A stretch of 64,000 nucleotides of DNA from Gemmatimonadota bacterium (GCA_040388535.1 JAZKBR010000008.1:158524-222523); one strand, 5' to 3'; numbered from the stretch's first letter, positions 42,632 through 53,224 are shown. Made by a program: numbers and translations. Notes: generated by a model from the sequence alone, not told the origin.

Positions 42632-43540
42632 ATGACGAGCCCGGTCCGTTCCGGCCGTGCCCCCCGTCCCGACCTCCTGCTCCCCGCTGAAGTGGCACGC
42701 CTCGGGGGCCTCGAAGTCGTCACGAGCGGCATCGTCGAAGGTTTTCTTGCTGGACTCCACCGCTCCCCGCGTCGCGGGTTCTCGGTGGAGTTTGCGGAGC
42801 ATCGGCAGTATCAGCCTGGCGACGAGCCGCGTTACGTCGACTGGAAATTGCTGGCTCGCACCGATCGGCTCTACGTCAAGCAGTTCGAAGAAGAGACCAA
42901 TCTCCGCGCGATGCTGGTCCTCGATGCCTCCGCCTCGATGGCCTGGAGCGGCGCGCCCGAGCGCCTGACCAAACTCGACTACGCCTCACGACTCGCCGCA
43001 GCACTCGCCCTCGTGCTGGTGCGCCAGCGCGATGCCGCCGGTCTGGTGACCTTCGACGAAGAGGTCCGGACCATTCTCCCGGCACGCGCGCGCGTCGCCC
43101 ACTGGAACCAGCTGTCGCGTACCCTCGCTGACCTGCGACCAGGGCTCGGGACGGCCGCCGAGCCGGCATTGCAGCAGGTCGTCAGCGCGCTGCGCCGCCG
43201 CGGCATGGTGGTGTTCATCTCGGATCTCCTGCTCGATCGCGAACTCGCCCTGAAGGCGCTCCGCTTCCTGCGACACCGCGGGCACGAGGTGCTGGTGCTC
43301 CACATCGCCGATCCGGCGGAGCTTACCCTCGCCCGCGGCGACGAGACGCGCTTCCGCGATCCCGAGTCGGGAAAGGCCGTGACGTTGTCGCCGTCCGAGT
43401 GGGGTGATGCCTATCAGCGGACGGTCGCCGGCGTCGTGCGTGCGTGGGGTATCTCCTGTCGCGCTGCCGGAATGCGCTATGCCGTGGTGCCGACCGATCT
43501 CCCCTTCGGTGTGGCGCTCGGACGCGCCCTCGGCGCATGA
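42632..43540 (+). CDS. DUF58-domain protein (MoxR-associated type)
   Basis: The 302-residue cytoplasmic protein has the DUF58 signature RRGFSVEFAEHRQYQPGDEPRYVDWKLLARTDRLYVKQFEEE (about 47-88), followed by a von Willebrand-like stretch (MLVLDASASMAWSG, a DxSxS metal site at about 97-103). Such proteins usually work with a MoxR AAA+ ATPase and membrane vWA (Bat) proteins in envelope stress or complex maturation. Here the next gene is BatA-like, while no moxR is in the window. It overlaps that gene by ATGA. Confidence 0.9.
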   Translation: MTSPVRSGRAPRPDLLLPAEVARLGGLEVVTSGIVEGFLAGLHRSPRRGFSVEFAEHRQYQPGDEPRYVDWKLLARTDRLYVKQFEEETNLRAMLVLDASASMAWSGAPERLTKLDYASRLAAALALVLVRQRDAAGLVTFDEEVRTILPARARVAHWNQLSRTLADLRPGLGTAAEPALQQVVSALRRRGMVVFISDLLLDRELALKALRFLRHRGHEVLVLHIADPAELTLARGDETRFRDPESGKAVTLSPSEWGDAYQRTVAGVVRAWGISCRAAGMRYAVVPTDLPFGVALGRALGA

Positions 43541-45321
43541 TCGGATTTACCACGCCCTGGTTGCTGTTCGGTCTGATTGCTGCCGCGATTCCCATTCTGT
43601 TACATCTGGTGCAGCGCCGCGAGCCACCGGAGCTCTCCTTCCCGGCGGTGCGCTACCTCGAAGACGCGACCCGCGATCATCGTCGCCGGATCAAGCTCCG
43701 CCACCTGCTGCTCCTGGCCGTGCGCACCCTGCTCATTGTGGCGCTCGTGCTCGCGGCGGCGGGACTCACCGTGCGACGCGGCGGCGTGGTCCGTCACGCG
43801 CCGAGCGCCCTGGTGCTGATCCTCGACAACTCGGCCAGCAGCGGCACGGTAATCGACGGCATCCCCGTCGTGACGTCGCTGGTTACCGCTGCGCGTGCGG
43901 TGCTTGCGCGAGCCACTGCGGACGATCGACTCTGGCTCCTCACCGCGGACGGCACCGTGCGGGGCGGCACCGCTGCCGACCTCGGTCGGGAACTCGATGC
44001 CGTCGGCGTGCTGCCGGTGCGCCTCGATCTCGGAGTCGCGGTCGCCACCGGGCGTGACCTCGTGCGCGGCGCCGGTCGTCCCGGCGAAGTGGTGGTGATC
44101 AGCGACCTGCAGCGAACGGCGCTCGGTGCCGCGCGCGCCGGGAGCAACGTGCTGGTGCTGCGTCCCGACGTCGCGCCGCCAGCGAATCGCCGGATTCAGT
44201 CGCTGGTCACCAGCTCGCAGCCGTGGGGCGCCGATGGCGGTCGTCTCACCTTCGGCGTGGCTGCCGGAGACACCGTCGCGGTGCCCGTCGCGCTGCGCAT
44301 CGCAGGACGCAGCGGTCGTGACCTGCTGGTGACGCCAGGTGTGCCAGTCACGCAACGGATTAGTGGCCTCACGCCGGGGTGGCTCACCCTCACGGTGTCG
44401 TTGCCTCCCGATGAATTGCGCAGCGATGATGTGCAGTCGGTGGCCGTGCGGGTTGCGCCAGCACCGGTGGTGCGCTGGGACAACGATGATCGCTTCGTGT
44501 CCGCCGCGTTCGAAGTGCTTCGCAGCGATGGTCGCGTGCGCAGTGGCGATGCGGTGCGCTTCGGGACCCTCGGCTCTGGCGCCAGTGTGGTGATGCCACC
44601 GGAAGACCCGTCACGGATTGGCGCGGTGAATCGCGGTCTTGCCGCACGTGGCGTCACCTGGCGCTTCGGAGCGCCGGTGGCGAGCGGTGAACGGACCGAT
44701 AGTTCCGCATTGCTCCCTGGAACCGAACGGATTGCCCGCCGCATCACGCTGGAGTCGGCCGGCCGAAGCGGAGATGTGCTCGCGACGGTGGCAGGCCAGC
44801 CCTGGCTGGTGCGGAGTGGCAATGTGCTGCTCGTGGGCTCCCGGCTCGATACTGCCTGGAGTTCGTTGCCGCTCTCGGCAGCCTTTCTTCCGTTCCTGGA
44901 TGCCCTCGTGAGTCGCGCCGCGGAAGGCGTGCTGACGACCTCCGAACTGGTCGCCGGCGCGGAGTTGCGGCTCCCCGAGGCCGTGGGCTCGGTGGCCGGT
45001 CCGGCCGGTTCAGTGGCGGTTGAGGGCGGGTCGCTCTGGCGGCCCCGGACTCCCGGGGTGTACCACCTGGTGGGCCGCGGAGATACCTTGGGCGCCGTCA
45101 CCGTGACCGTCGATCCGCGCGAATCCGAACTCGCGCGGGCGGCGGATGGTGATGTTCGTGCCCTGTGGAGTGGTGCGACGGTGGCCTCGCTGACCAGCGG
45201 CCCTCGTCGAGCGTTCACTGCCGGGAGCCGCGGCGATCTGCGCGGTGCCCTGCTCGTTCTTGCGCTTTGCTGTGCTCTCGCGGAAACCGGCCTCGCCGGA
45301 CGCGCGGGCCGACGGAACTGA
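43537..45321 (+). CDS. BatA/vWA-type membrane protein
   Basis: The 594-residue protein opens with the BatA N-terminal domain (MIGFTTPWLLFGLIAAAIPILLHLVQRREPPELSFPAVRYL) including a membrane segment (about 6-24) and a second one (about 58-76). A vWA-like region follows (LVLILDNSASSGTV, near 90; the third motif residue is altered), then a long beta-rich periplasmic part and one C-terminal hydrophobic segment (about 566-584). It forms part of the DUF58/Bat system. The mfd gene begins at the base after its stop. Confidence 0.82.
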   Translation: MIGFTTPWLLFGLIAAAIPILLHLVQRREPPELSFPAVRYLEDATRDHRRRIKLRHLLLLAVRTLLIVALVLAAAGLTVRRGGVVRHAPSALVLILDNSASSGTVIDGIPVVTSLVTAARAVLARATADDRLWLLTADGTVRGGTAADLGRELDAVGVLPVRLDLGVAVATGRDLVRGAGRPGEVVVISDLQRTALGAARAGSNVLVLRPDVAPPANRRIQSLVTSSQPWGADGGRLTFGVAAGDTVAVPVALRIAGRSGRDLLVTPGVPVTQRISGLTPGWLTLTVSLPPDELRSDDVQSVAVRVAPAPVVRWDNDDRFVSAAFEVLRSDGRVRSGDAVRFGTLGSGASVVMPPEDPSRIGAVNRGLAARGVTWRFGAPVASGERTDSSALLPGTERIARRITLESAGRSGDVLATVAGQPWLVRSGNVLLVGSRLDTAWSSLPLSAAFLPFLDALVSRAAEGVLTTSELVAGAELRLPEAVGSVAGPAGSVAVEGGSLWRPRTPGVYHLVGRGDTLGAVTVTVDPRESELARAADGDVRALWSGATVASLTSGPRRAFTAGSRGDLRGALLVLALCCALAETGLAGRAGRRN

Positions 45322-48300
45322 ATGACGCTGCGTCCCATCCTTGATGCCTTCGACCGCTGCGCCGCCGTTCGTGCGCTCGCGGATCGCTTGCCCGTGCGCG
45401 GCGCCACGCTCTCGCTCGCCGGACTTCCGGGTTCCTCCCGCGCGGTACTCGCAACCTGGCTGACACAGCGCGTGGGTGCCGGACGTCTCGTGGTGGTCAT
45501 CACCGCGACCCCCGCTGATGCCGAGCGGTGGCTCACCGACTTGCAGCACCTCACCACCGCCGGCGTGGCGCTGTATCCGCAGCGCGAAGCCCTCGGGGAA
45601 GACGAGCCGCACTTCGAGATCGCCGGGGAGCGCATCGAAACACTCGCGTCACTGCTGCGGGGTGAGCTGCAGGTGCTGGTCACCACGGCACGGGCGAGCG
45701 CCGAGCGAACGGCGGTTCCCGCCGCACTCGAGCAGCTGCGGCTGCAAGTGACCGTTGGCGAGGCGCGACCGTTGCGGGATGTCGTTGCTTCGCTGGAGCG
45801 AATGGGGTATCAACGCGTCCCGGCAGTCTCGGAAGTCGCCGAGTTCTCGGTGCGCGGCGGCATCGTTGATGTCTACGGCTTCGGGATGTCGACACCGGCC
45901 CGGCTCGAGTGGTGGGGCGACGATATCTCCTCGATTCGCGCCTTCGATCTCACGACCCAGCGGTCGGGTGATGAATTCCCCGATGTCACGGTGTTGCCGA
46001 TCACTTCGGTTGCCGTGCGCGATCTCGACTCGCCGGGGCAGCGCGTCGAGCGCAAGTCGCTGCTCGAACTCCTGCCGGTCGATGCGCTGCTGTTCGAGGA
46101 ATCGCCGCATCCCGATGAGGAGGAAGTCGACCGCGCCTGGCGCGAGGCCGAGCATCATCTCGAGATCGCGCGACGACTCGGCGAAGATGTGCCGAAGCGC
46201 GACGAGATCTTCGTCGATCCGGCGACCTGGCGCGGCCGGCGTGCGAACTTCGCCCGGCTGGTGATCGCCGAAGAAGCTGCTGACGTGCAAATGGGGTTCT
46301 TCCCGCCTGAACGCGTCGACCGCGACCTCGGCCGACTCCGTGCGATGCTCGGTCACGGCACCCCGACGCTGATCCTCTGCGACAACGAAGGGCAACGCGA
46401 GCGCCTCGATGAACTCCTCGAGGATGGCGGTTTCCGCCCGGCCGGCACCACGCTGGTGGTCGGTGCGCTCGATGGCGGCTTCGTGATGCCGACGCTGCGT
46501 GTCCTCACCGATCACGAAATCTTCCGACGGGCGCGCCGGCTACGCCGTTCGCGTCGCTACCGCCAGGCCGCCCCATCGGCGGTCACCGGCGCGCTCACGC
46601 TGGGCGACTACGTCGTCCATCTCGAACACGGCATCGGCGTCTATCGCGGCATCCAGACGCTCACGATTGATGGTGGCACCATCGAAGTCGCGATTCTCGA
46701 GTACGAAGGTGGCGACCGGCTCAATGTCCCGCTCTATCGACTCGATCAGCTCGAACGCTATCGCGCTGCGGGCGACGACGGCGATCGACCACCGCCGAAG
46801 ATCCATCGTCTCGGTGGCACGGCGTGGCGCAAGGTGCGCGAGAAGACCCGCGAAGCCATCCAGGCGATGGCAGCTGAACTGCTCGACCTGTATGCGCGGC
46901 GCGGCATCAGCGCCGGCTTCCCGTTTCCGCCCGACAGTCGCTGGCAACGCGAGCTGGAGTCGTCGTTCCTCTACGAGGACACGCCGGATCAGCGCACCGC
47001 CACCGAAGACATCAAGAAGGATATGGAACGGCCGAAGCCGATGGACCGGCTGCTGGTGGGCGACGTGGGCTACGGCAAGACGGAAGTCGCGGTACGTGCG
47101 GCCTTCAAGGCGGTGCAGGGCGGGAAACAGGTCGCCGTGCTGGTGCCGACCACGATTCTTGCCGAACAGCATTTCCGGACCTTCGCGGATCGGCTCGCCG
47201 ACTATCCGGTGACGGTGGAGGCACTTTCGCGCTTCCGCAGTGCGAAGGAACAGAAGGAAACGGTACGCAAGCTCGCCGATGGCGAACTCGATATCGTGAT
47301 CGGCACGCACCGGCTGCTCTCGAAGGATGTGCTCTTCAAGGACCTCGGTCTGCTGGTTGTCGACGAGGAGCACCGCTTCGGCGTGAAGCACAAGGAACGG
47401 CTGAAGTCCCTGCGACTCGCGGTCGATGTGCTCACCCTCACTGCCACGCCGATTCCGCGGACGCTCCACCTCTCGCTCGCAGGCCTGCGCGACATGACGG
47501 TGATCGAGACGGCGCCGCGCGATCGGTCGCCGATCCTGACCTTCGTCGAACCGTGGGACGACGCCTTGCTCGAAGAGGCCATGGCGCGCGAACTCGACCG
47601 CGGTGGCCAGGTGTTCGTGGTGCACAACCGGATCGAGACCATCGAGACCATCGCGGCGCGTATCCGCGCCCTGGCGCCGCGGGCGCGGGTCGATGTCGGG
47701 CACGGTCAGATGGCGGCGGACGACCTCGAGAACGTGATGCAACGCTTCGTGGTGGGTGAACTCGATATCCTCGTCTCGACGATGATCGTCGAATCCGGGC
47801 TCGACGTTCCGAATGCGAACACGATGATCGTCCATGACGCCCACCGTTTCGGTCTGGCGCAGCTCTATCAGCTGCGGGGACGCGTTGGCCGGAGCCACCG
47901 GCGGGCCTATTGCTACCTGGTGGTCCCCGACACCATCGACCAGACGGCGGATGAGCGACTCAAGGTGCTTGAGCATCATACTGATCTGGGGGCCGGCTAC
48001 CGGATTGCGCTCAAGGATCTGGAGCTTCGGGGGGCGGGAAACCTCCTCGGGTCAGAGCAGTCGGGGCACGCGCAGGCGGTGGGTTTCGACCTCTATATGC
48101 GCTGGCTGGAAGAGACGGTCACCGCGATGCGCGGGCAGGGCGGTGGGGATGCTCCCCAGCCCCCAGACGTGGTTTTCGACCAGCCGGCCCATCTCCCGGA
48201 CGATTTCGTGCCCGACGACGAGACCAAGCTGGACCTCTACCGGCGACTGGCGCGGGCGTCGGCTCCCGGCGACATTGATGAGCTGCGGGCGGAACTCCGC

Positions 48301-48594
48301 GAGCGGTTCGGACCGCTCCCGGCGGAAGCTGACGCCCTGCTGGACATGGGTCGCCTCCGCGCCCTGGGTGCCAAGCTCGGGGTGCAACACATTCTTGTGC
48401 GGGGGGACGAGGCTCGTCTCTCCTTCCGGCATGGTGCCGCACCGAGGATGGCGGGGCTGACCCAGGCGCTGGATGATGTGCAGCTGGCCGCCGAGGTGCG
48501 CCGGACGGTGCCACTGTCGCTTCGATTGGTCCGGCTCGGGGGTGAAGCTCTCATCCCGTCGTTGGTTCGTGCGCTTCGTCAGGTGGCCGCGTAG
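45322..48594 (+). CDS. mfd: Transcription-repair coupling factor Mfd
   Basis: This 1090-residue DNA translocase removes stalled RNA polymerase and recruits UvrA. Domains in order: UvrB-like N-terminal region (about 30-330; YPQREALGEDEPHFEIAGERIETLASLL), RNA polymerase-interacting CarD-like domain (about 420-490; LTLGDYVVHLEHGIGVYRGI), RecG-like helicase with Walker A GDVGYGKTE, DEEH box, TATPIPRTLHLSLAGLRDMTVI, VESGLDVPNANTMIV and LYQLRGRVGRS, and the C-terminal TRCF domain (about 930-1070). The length is close to the family norm. It abuts the BatA-like gene and precedes the folding genes. Confidence 0.97.
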   Translation: MTLRPILDAFDRCAAVRALADRLPVRGATLSLAGLPGSSRAVLATWLTQRVGAGRLVVVITATPADAERWLTDLQHLTTAGVALYPQREALGEDEPHFEIAGERIETLASLLRGELQVLVTTARASAERTAVPAALEQLRLQVTVGEARPLRDVVASLERMGYQRVPAVSEVAEFSVRGGIVDVYGFGMSTPARLEWWGDDISSIRAFDLTTQRSGDEFPDVTVLPITSVAVRDLDSPGQRVERKSLLELLPVDALLFEESPHPDEEEVDRAWREAEHHLEIARRLGEDVPKRDEIFVDPATWRGRRANFARLVIAEEAADVQMGFFPPERVDRDLGRLRAMLGHGTPTLILCDNEGQRERLDELLEDGGFRPAGTTLVVGALDGGFVMPTLRVLTDHEIFRRARRLRRSRRYRQAAPSAVTGALTLGDYVVHLEHGIGVYRGIQTLTIDGGTIEVAILEYEGGDRLNVPLYRLDQLERYRAAGDDGDRPPPKIHRLGGTAWRKVREKTREAIQAMAAELLDLYARRGISAGFPFPPDSRWQRELESSFLYEDTPDQRTATEDIKKDMERPKPMDRLLVGDVGYGKTEVAVRAAFKAVQGGKQVAVLVPTTILAEQHFRTFADRLADYPVTVEALSRFRSAKEQKETVRKLADGELDIVIGTHRLLSKDVLFKDLGLLVVDEEHRFGVKHKERLKSLRLAVDVLTLTATPIPRTLHLSLAGLRDMTVIETAPRDRSPILTFVEPWDDALLEEAMARELDRGGQVFVVHNRIETIETIAARIRALAPRARVDVGHGQMAADDLENVMQRFVVGELDILVSTMIVESGLDVPNANTMIVHDAHRFGLAQLYQLRGRVGRSHRRAYCYLVVPDTIDQTADERLKVLEHHTDLGAGYRIALKDLELRGAGNLLGSEQSGHAQAVGFDLYMRWLEETVTAMRGQGGGDAPQPPDVVFDQPAHLPDDFVPDDETKLDLYRRLARASAPGDIDELRAELRERFGPLPAEADALLDMGRLRALGAKLGVQHILVRGDEARLSFRHGAAPRMAGLTQALDDVQLAAEVRRTVPLSLRLVRLGGEALIPSLVRALRQVAA

Positions 48595-48629
48595 GTCCAC
48601 CGGTGTTCTTTCATCGATTGAGGAGTCCG

Positions 48630-50102
48630 ATGCTTCGCAAGACTGTGCTCGCCGCGTCCCTGATGGTTGCCCTCAGTGCCTGCGGCGCGGGTGGGCTCGG
48701 TGCGGGTCCCGACGTTGCTGCCAAAGCCGCGGGACAGGAACTCCCCACGCAGCGCGTGGCCGACATTCTCGCGACCGCCAAGGGCGCGAAGCTGACCCCG
48801 GAGTCGGCGGAGTTCATCGCGAATCTCTGGATCGACTACACCCTCTTCGCACAGGGCGTCGCCAACGGCAACTTCACCGCCGACTCGGCGATGATCGTGA
48901 AGTCGACCTGGCCGGCGCTGGCTCAGATCCGGGCGGATCGCTGGCACGACACCCTCATCGCGCGGCGGGCGAAGGCCACCGATGCCCAGGTCGATTCCAC
49001 GTATAACGCCGGTGCCGATCGTGCGATCCAGCACATCCTGATCGGGGTTCCCCCGACGGCGACCAAGGCAGAGCGCGCGGCCGCACAGAAGAAGATCAAT
49101 GACATCGCCAGCCAGCTGAAGGGCGGCGCGAACTTCGGCGCCCTCGCGGTGAAGAACTCAATGGATGGCAGCGCGGGCGACAGCGGCTACATGCCGATCG
49201 GCCCCAAGGGTCGTTTCGTCCCCGCCTTCGATAGCGTGGCATACGGGCTTGCCGCCGGCGCAACCTCGCCGGTGGTGCCGACCCAGTTCGGCTTCCATAT
49301 CATCCGTCGCGCGCCGCTCACCGAATCGCGGAAGCGCTACTCCGACTTCGTCAAGAACTCTCAGATCGCCTTCGTGGATTCGGCCTACTTCGCTGAACTC
49401 GACAAGGCCAACGACTTCAAGCTCGACCCGTCGGCCACGGCCAAGATCAAGGCCGCGCTCGCCGACATCGATGCCAAGCGCAACGACAAGACCACGCTGG
49501 TCTCGTACAAGGGCGGCGGCTTCACGGTGGCGGATCTGCTCAAGTGGGTCGGTGCCCTGACGGCCGATCCGGTCAAGGGACCGCAGACGCTGCAGCAGAT
49601 CAAGGCGGCGCCTGATTCGCAGCTGACCGAGTTCGTGCGCCGGCTCGCGCAGAACGCGCTCGTGCTGCAGGATGCCGAGAAGAACGGAGTGCAGGTGCTG
49701 CCGGCCGAGTGGAAGACGATCAGCACCGACTTCGCCATGCAGATCGACACCATCAAGGCCTCGATGGGGCTGACGCCGGACGTGCTGGATCCGAAGGCGA
49801 GCGCCGCCGACCGCTCCAAGGCCGCCGCGCTGAAGGTGGACCAGTACTTCGACAAGCTCATCAAGGGTGAGACGAAGCTTCGCGTGTTGCCAGGCCTGCT
49901 TGCCTCGGCCCTGCGCGGCGAAGGCAAGTACAAGGTCAATGAACCCGGCATCAAGCGGGCGCTCGAGATTGCGGCGGCCAAGAAGGGCCCCGACAGCACG
50001 GCCGTGCCACCGGCGATGATCCAGCCGGCCCCGGCGGGCGCCCCGGTTCCGGGTGGTGATGCCCAGCCGGTCGCACCGGCTCCTGCCCCGAAGAAGCCGT
50101 GA
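48630..50102 (+). CDS. PpiC-type peptidyl-prolyl isomerase lipoprotein
   Basis: The 490-residue protein has a lipoprotein signal (AASLMVALSAC, cysteine at about 17) and a single parvulin domain (about 132-240: QHILIGVPPTATKAERAAAQKKINDIASQLKGGANFGALAVKNS ... FGFHIIRR). The N- and C-terminal helical regions resemble chaperone domains. A Pro/Ala-rich tail ends the protein (APAGAPVPGGDAQPVAPAPAP). TTGAGGAG 6 nt before ATG 48630 is a clear Shine-Dalgarno sequence, so an in-frame start at 48603 is rejected. Probably an outer-membrane-facing folding factor paired with the SurA gene that overlaps its end. Confidence 0.87.
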   Translation: MLRKTVLAASLMVALSACGAGGLGAGPDVAAKAAGQELPTQRVADILATAKGAKLTPESAEFIANLWIDYTLFAQGVANGNFTADSAMIVKSTWPALAQIRADRWHDTLIARRAKATDAQVDSTYNAGADRAIQHILIGVPPTATKAERAAAQKKINDIASQLKGGANFGALAVKNSMDGSAGDSGYMPIGPKGRFVPAFDSVAYGLAAGATSPVVPTQFGFHIIRRAPLTESRKRYSDFVKNSQIAFVDSAYFAELDKANDFKLDPSATAKIKAALADIDAKRNDKTTLVSYKGGGFTVADLLKWVGALTADPVKGPQTLQQIKAAPDSQLTEFVRRLAQNALVLQDAEKNGVQVLPAEWKTISTDFAMQIDTIKASMGLTPDVLDPKASAADRSKAAALKVDQYFDKLIKGETKLRVLPGLLASALRGEGKYKVNEPGIKRALEIAAAKKGPDSTAVPPAMIQPAPAGAPVPGGDAQPVAPAPAPKKP

Positions 50103-51430
50103 CCTTCCGACCCGGTCTCGCCGCGCTTGCCGTTCTCCTGATCGGGGGGGCGGCGCGACCGTTGTCGGCGCAGGATTCCACCGACGCGGTCGTCGATCGC
50201 GTCGTTGCGGTGGTGGGAGCGACACCGATTCTTCGCTCGCAACTCGACGAAGAACTCTTCTCCCGCTACCGTGCGCCCAATTCACCGCCCACCGATCCGG
50301 CGGCACTGCGCAGCGTCAAGCGGGCGCTGATCGACACACTGATCGGTTTCGAACTGATGTACCAGTCGGCGGTCAAGGACACCACGGTCAAGGTGACCGA
50401 TCAGGAAGTCAATGACGCCGTGGACGCCACCGTGCGTGCCGCGCGCAAGCCGTACACCTCCGAAGTCGCCTTCACGAACGACCTCAAGGCGTCCGGCTTT
50501 GCGTCGCAGGACGAATACCGTCGCATGCTGGTCGATCAGCAGCGCAAGGCGCTGATCATCACCCGGTATCGCGAACACCTCAAGCAGGAAGACAAGCTCA
50601 AGTCGAAGGCGCCGACCGAGAAAGAGATGCGCGCCTTCTACGACGGACTCAAGCGCGAGGGCCGGCTGCCGCCGATGCCGGCAAGCATCACCATCCGGCA
50701 GATCGTCGTGGCACCCAAGCCCTCCGAGGCGGAGCGGGCGCGAAGCAAGGCGCAGGCAGACTCGATCGTCGTCGAACTGCGCAAAGGGGCCGATTTCGCG
50801 GCCGCGGCCAAGCGCTTCTCGATGGATGGTTCCCGCGACCAGGGCGGCGACCTCGGTTGGTTCCGTCGCGGCGCGATGGTGCGCGAATTCGATCAGGTCG
50901 TCTTTGCGCTCAAGCCGGGCGTGGTTTCTGACCCGGTGGAGTCACCGTTCGGCTGGCACATCATCCAGGTGCAGCGCGTCCAGCCGACGGAAGTGCAGGC
51001 GCGTCACATCCTGCTGATGCCACTGGTCGACTCGAGCAACAGCGCGGCAGCCCGCGCGCGCGCCGAGGCGATCGTCGCGGCCATTAACGCCGGGGCCTCG
51101 TTCGATTCGCTCCAGCGGGTCGCCCACGATCCCGGTGAAGAAAAGGAAATCGCGAACTATCCGGTCGACTCGCTCTTGCCGGCGTATGCCAAGGCGCTCA
51201 CCGGCGTCGACACCGGCAAGGTGACAGCGGCGTTTCCGCTCGAAGTTGCCGGTCAGCCGTTGCGGACCAAGTGGGCCGTGGCTCGAGTGATGTCCCGCGC
51301 TCCCGCCGGCGACCTCAGCTATGAAGTCGCGCGTGAGCGGATTCGGCAGATCCTCGGCGCCCAGCTCGGTGAGCAGTCCTTCCTGGCGGAGTTGCGCGCC
51401 AAGACGTACGTGGACGTTCGCGACCCGTGA
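50099..51430 (+). CDS. surA: SurA-like periplasmic peptidyl-prolyl isomerase
   Basis: The 443-residue chaperone has a signal peptide (about 1-24, LAVLLIGGAARPLSAQ), an N-terminal SurA chaperone region (VVDRVVAVVGATPILRSQLDEEL ... IDTLIGFELMYQSAVKD) and two parvulin-type domains (about 196-297, ending FGWHIIQVQRV; and about 300-410, starting ARHILLMPLVDS). SurA escorts outer-membrane proteins to the BAM complex. The GTG start overlaps the upstream stop by GTGA, and the gene overlaps pdxA by GTGA, giving the surA-pdxA pairing also found in enterobacteria. Confidence 0.9.
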   Translation: MTFRPGLAALAVLLIGGAARPLSAQDSTDAVVDRVVAVVGATPILRSQLDEELFSRYRAPNSPPTDPAALRSVKRALIDTLIGFELMYQSAVKDTTVKVTDQEVNDAVDATVRAARKPYTSEVAFTNDLKASGFASQDEYRRMLVDQQRKALIITRYREHLKQEDKLKSKAPTEKEMRAFYDGLKREGRLPPMPASITIRQIVVAPKPSEAERARSKAQADSIVVELRKGADFAAAAKRFSMDGSRDQGGDLGWFRRGAMVREFDQVVFALKPGVVSDPVESPFGWHIIQVQRVQPTEVQARHILLMPLVDSSNSAAARARAEAIVAAINAGASFDSLQRVAHDPGEEKEIANYPVDSLLPAYAKALTGVDTGKVTAAFPLEVAGQPLRTKWAVARVMSRAPAGDLSYEVARERIRQILGAQLGEQSFLAELRAKTYVDVRDP

Positions 51431-52341
51431 ACCGACGCGTCCGCCTCGCCGTCACGCTCGGTGATCCCCGCGGGATCGGCCCAGAGATCGTGGCGGCGGC
51501 GCTGGCGGATGGTGTGGATGCCGATATCACCCTGATCGGCGCCAAGGAACAGATCGCCGGGATCCCGGCTTCCCACCACATTCCCACTGGACCCTGGCGC
51601 CCGCACGACGGTCCGGCGCGTGCTATGGCCGTCGAGGCCGGTCTGATCACCGGTCGCGCCGTGGAGCGCGCCGCGCGGCTCGCACTCGATCACGACGTCG
51701 ATGCGATCGTCACGGCCCCGGCCGAAAAGCATGCGCTGCATCTCGCTGGTTTTCCATTTCCGGGGCATACCGAGTGGCTGGCCCATCTCGCCGGCAATGT
51801 TGATGTCGCGATGATGCTCGCGAGCGATCGCCTGCGAGTCGTGCTGGTCACCACGCATATCCCCTTTCGTGACGTGCCCCTGATGCTCACTGCCGACCGA
51901 ATCGTTCGCGTGGGCGAGGTGACTCGCCGGGGATTGCAGCAGTGGTTCGGCATCGCCGAGCCGCGGATGGCACTCTGTGCGCTGAACCCGCATGCCGGCG
52001 AACAGGGTCTCTTCGGCGACGAGGAGGCGCGAGTGCTGGCCCCTGCAGCCCACCGTCTGGGCACCCCCGGGCCGATCCCGGCGGACACGGTGTTCGTCCG
52101 GGCACTTCGCGGCGAGTTCGATGTCGTGCTGGCGCCGTACCACGACGTCGGGATGACCGCCATCAAGGTGGCCTCGTTCGGCTCGGGCGTGAACATCACG
52201 CTGGGGCTGCCCTTCGTCCGGACCTCCCCGGACCACGGCACCGCCATCGACATTGCTGGCACTGGACGTGCAGATGCCAGCAGCATGCGCGCCTCGATCA
52301 CCCTCGCCATCGATCTCGCCCGACGGAGTCATCCGGCATGA
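51427..52341 (+). CDS. pdxA: 4-hydroxythreonine-4-phosphate dehydrogenase PdxA
   Basis: The 304-residue enzyme oxidises 4-phosphohydroxy-L-threonine in pyridoxal phosphate synthesis by the DXP-dependent route. Markers are [45 protein letters not shown] (metal His), [16 protein letters not shown] and [15 protein letters not shown] (further metal His and Asp). It lies directly after surA and overlaps the GT2 gene by ATGA. Confidence 0.95.
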   Translation: MNRRVRLAVTLGDPRGIGPEIVAAALADGVDADITLIGAKEQIAGIPASHHIPTGPWRPHDGPARAMAVEAGLITGRAVERAARLALDHDVDAIVTAPAEKHALHLAGFPFPGHTEWLAHLAGNVDVAMMLASDRLRVVLVTTHIPFRDVPLMLTADRIVRVGEVTRRGLQQWFGIAEPRMALCALNPHAGEQGLFGDEEARVLAPAAHRLGTPGPIPADTVFVRALRGEFDVVLAPYHDVGMTAIKVASFGSGVNITLGLPFVRTSPDHGTAIDIAGTGRADASSMRASITLAIDLARRSHPA

Positions 52342-53102
52342 GCCTTCGCGTCTCGATCCTGATCCCGGTGTTCGACGAAGCGCCGACGCTCGAATCGCTG
52401 ATCGAGCGGGTGCGCGCCGTGCCGATCGACAAGGAGATCGTCTGCGTCAACGATGCGTCGCGTGACGGCAGTGCGGCGATCCTGGATCGGTTGCTGGCCG
52501 AAGGGAGGGTCGATGTGGTGCGCCATCATCCGGTGAATCGCGGCAAGGGCGCCGCAATCCGGACTGCCATCGAAGCGGCCACTGGTGATGTGATCGTGGT
52601 GCAGGACGCCGACCTCGAGTACGACCCGGCGGAGATCCCGACGCTGCTCGGGCCGATCGAGGATCGCGGTGCCGACGCCGTCTTCGGCTCACGCTTTCTG
52701 AGCGGGCCGCACCGGGTGCTCTACTTCTGGCACTCGGTCGGCAACCGGATGCTCACGCTCATGTCGAACATGCTTACCGACCTGAACCTGACCGACATGG
52801 AAACCTGTTACAAGCTCGTGCGCGCGCCATTGATGAAGAAGCTGGTACTGACCTCCGACCGCTTCGGCTTCGAGCCCGAACTCACGGCTCGCCTCGCCCA
52901 GGCCCACGCGAACATCTGGGAGCTGCCGATCAGCTATTCCGGGCGGACGTACGAGGAAGGGAAGAAGATCGGCTGGCGTGACGGTGTCGCAGCGTTCTGG
53001 CACATCTTTCAGTACAACGTCTTTCCGCCGGCGAATGCCAACGTGCGGCGGAAGCATCGGAGCCCGCACGACAAGCACATCGCAGAGAGGAAAGCTCCGT
53101 AA
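52338..53102 (+). CDS. Glycosyltransferase family 2
   Basis: The 254-residue GT-A enzyme has [21 protein letters not shown], nucleotide-binding [28 protein letters not shown] with the DxD-type metal motif, and [22 protein letters not shown]. The pattern [15 protein letters not shown] and [13 protein letters not shown] is typical of dolichyl-phosphate-mannose synthase-like enzymes that charge polyprenyl phosphate with sugars. No C-terminal membrane segments are present. It is the last gene of the DUF58-to-GT2 run and is followed by a heptamer hairpin element. Confidence 0.9.
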   Translation: MSLRVSILIPVFDEAPTLESLIERVRAVPIDKEIVCVNDASRDGSAAILDRLLAEGRVDVVRHHPVNRGKGAAIRTAIEAATGDVIVVQDADLEYDPAEIPTLLGPIEDRGADAVFGSRFLSGPHRVLYFWHSVGNRMLTLMSNMLTDLNLTDMETCYKLVRAPLMKKLVLTSDRFGFEPELTARLAQAHANIWELPISYSGRTYEEGKKIGWRDGVAAFWHIFQYNVFPPANANVRRKHRSPHDKHIAERKAP

Positions 53103-53104
53103 CG

Positions 53105-53224
53105 GATGACAGATGACAGATGACAGATGATGGATACGGAAAGGCCGGCACCTCGAGGGGATGTCGGCCTCCGCTGTTCATCTGTCATCTGTCAACTGTC
53201 ATCTGTCATCTGTCATCCATCATC
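53105..53224. repeat. Inverted heptamer-array element, copy 5 (GATGACA type)
   Basis: Three exact GATGACA units plus GATGATG (53105-53132) are mirrored by five units TGTCATC/TGTCAAC (53183-53217) and CATCATC (53218-53224). The centre holds a hairpin AGGCCG...CGGCCT (53142-53170). The right arm reaches into the stop codon of hisG (53220-53222). It lies between convergent genes and has the shape of a large two-way terminator. Confidence 0.8.
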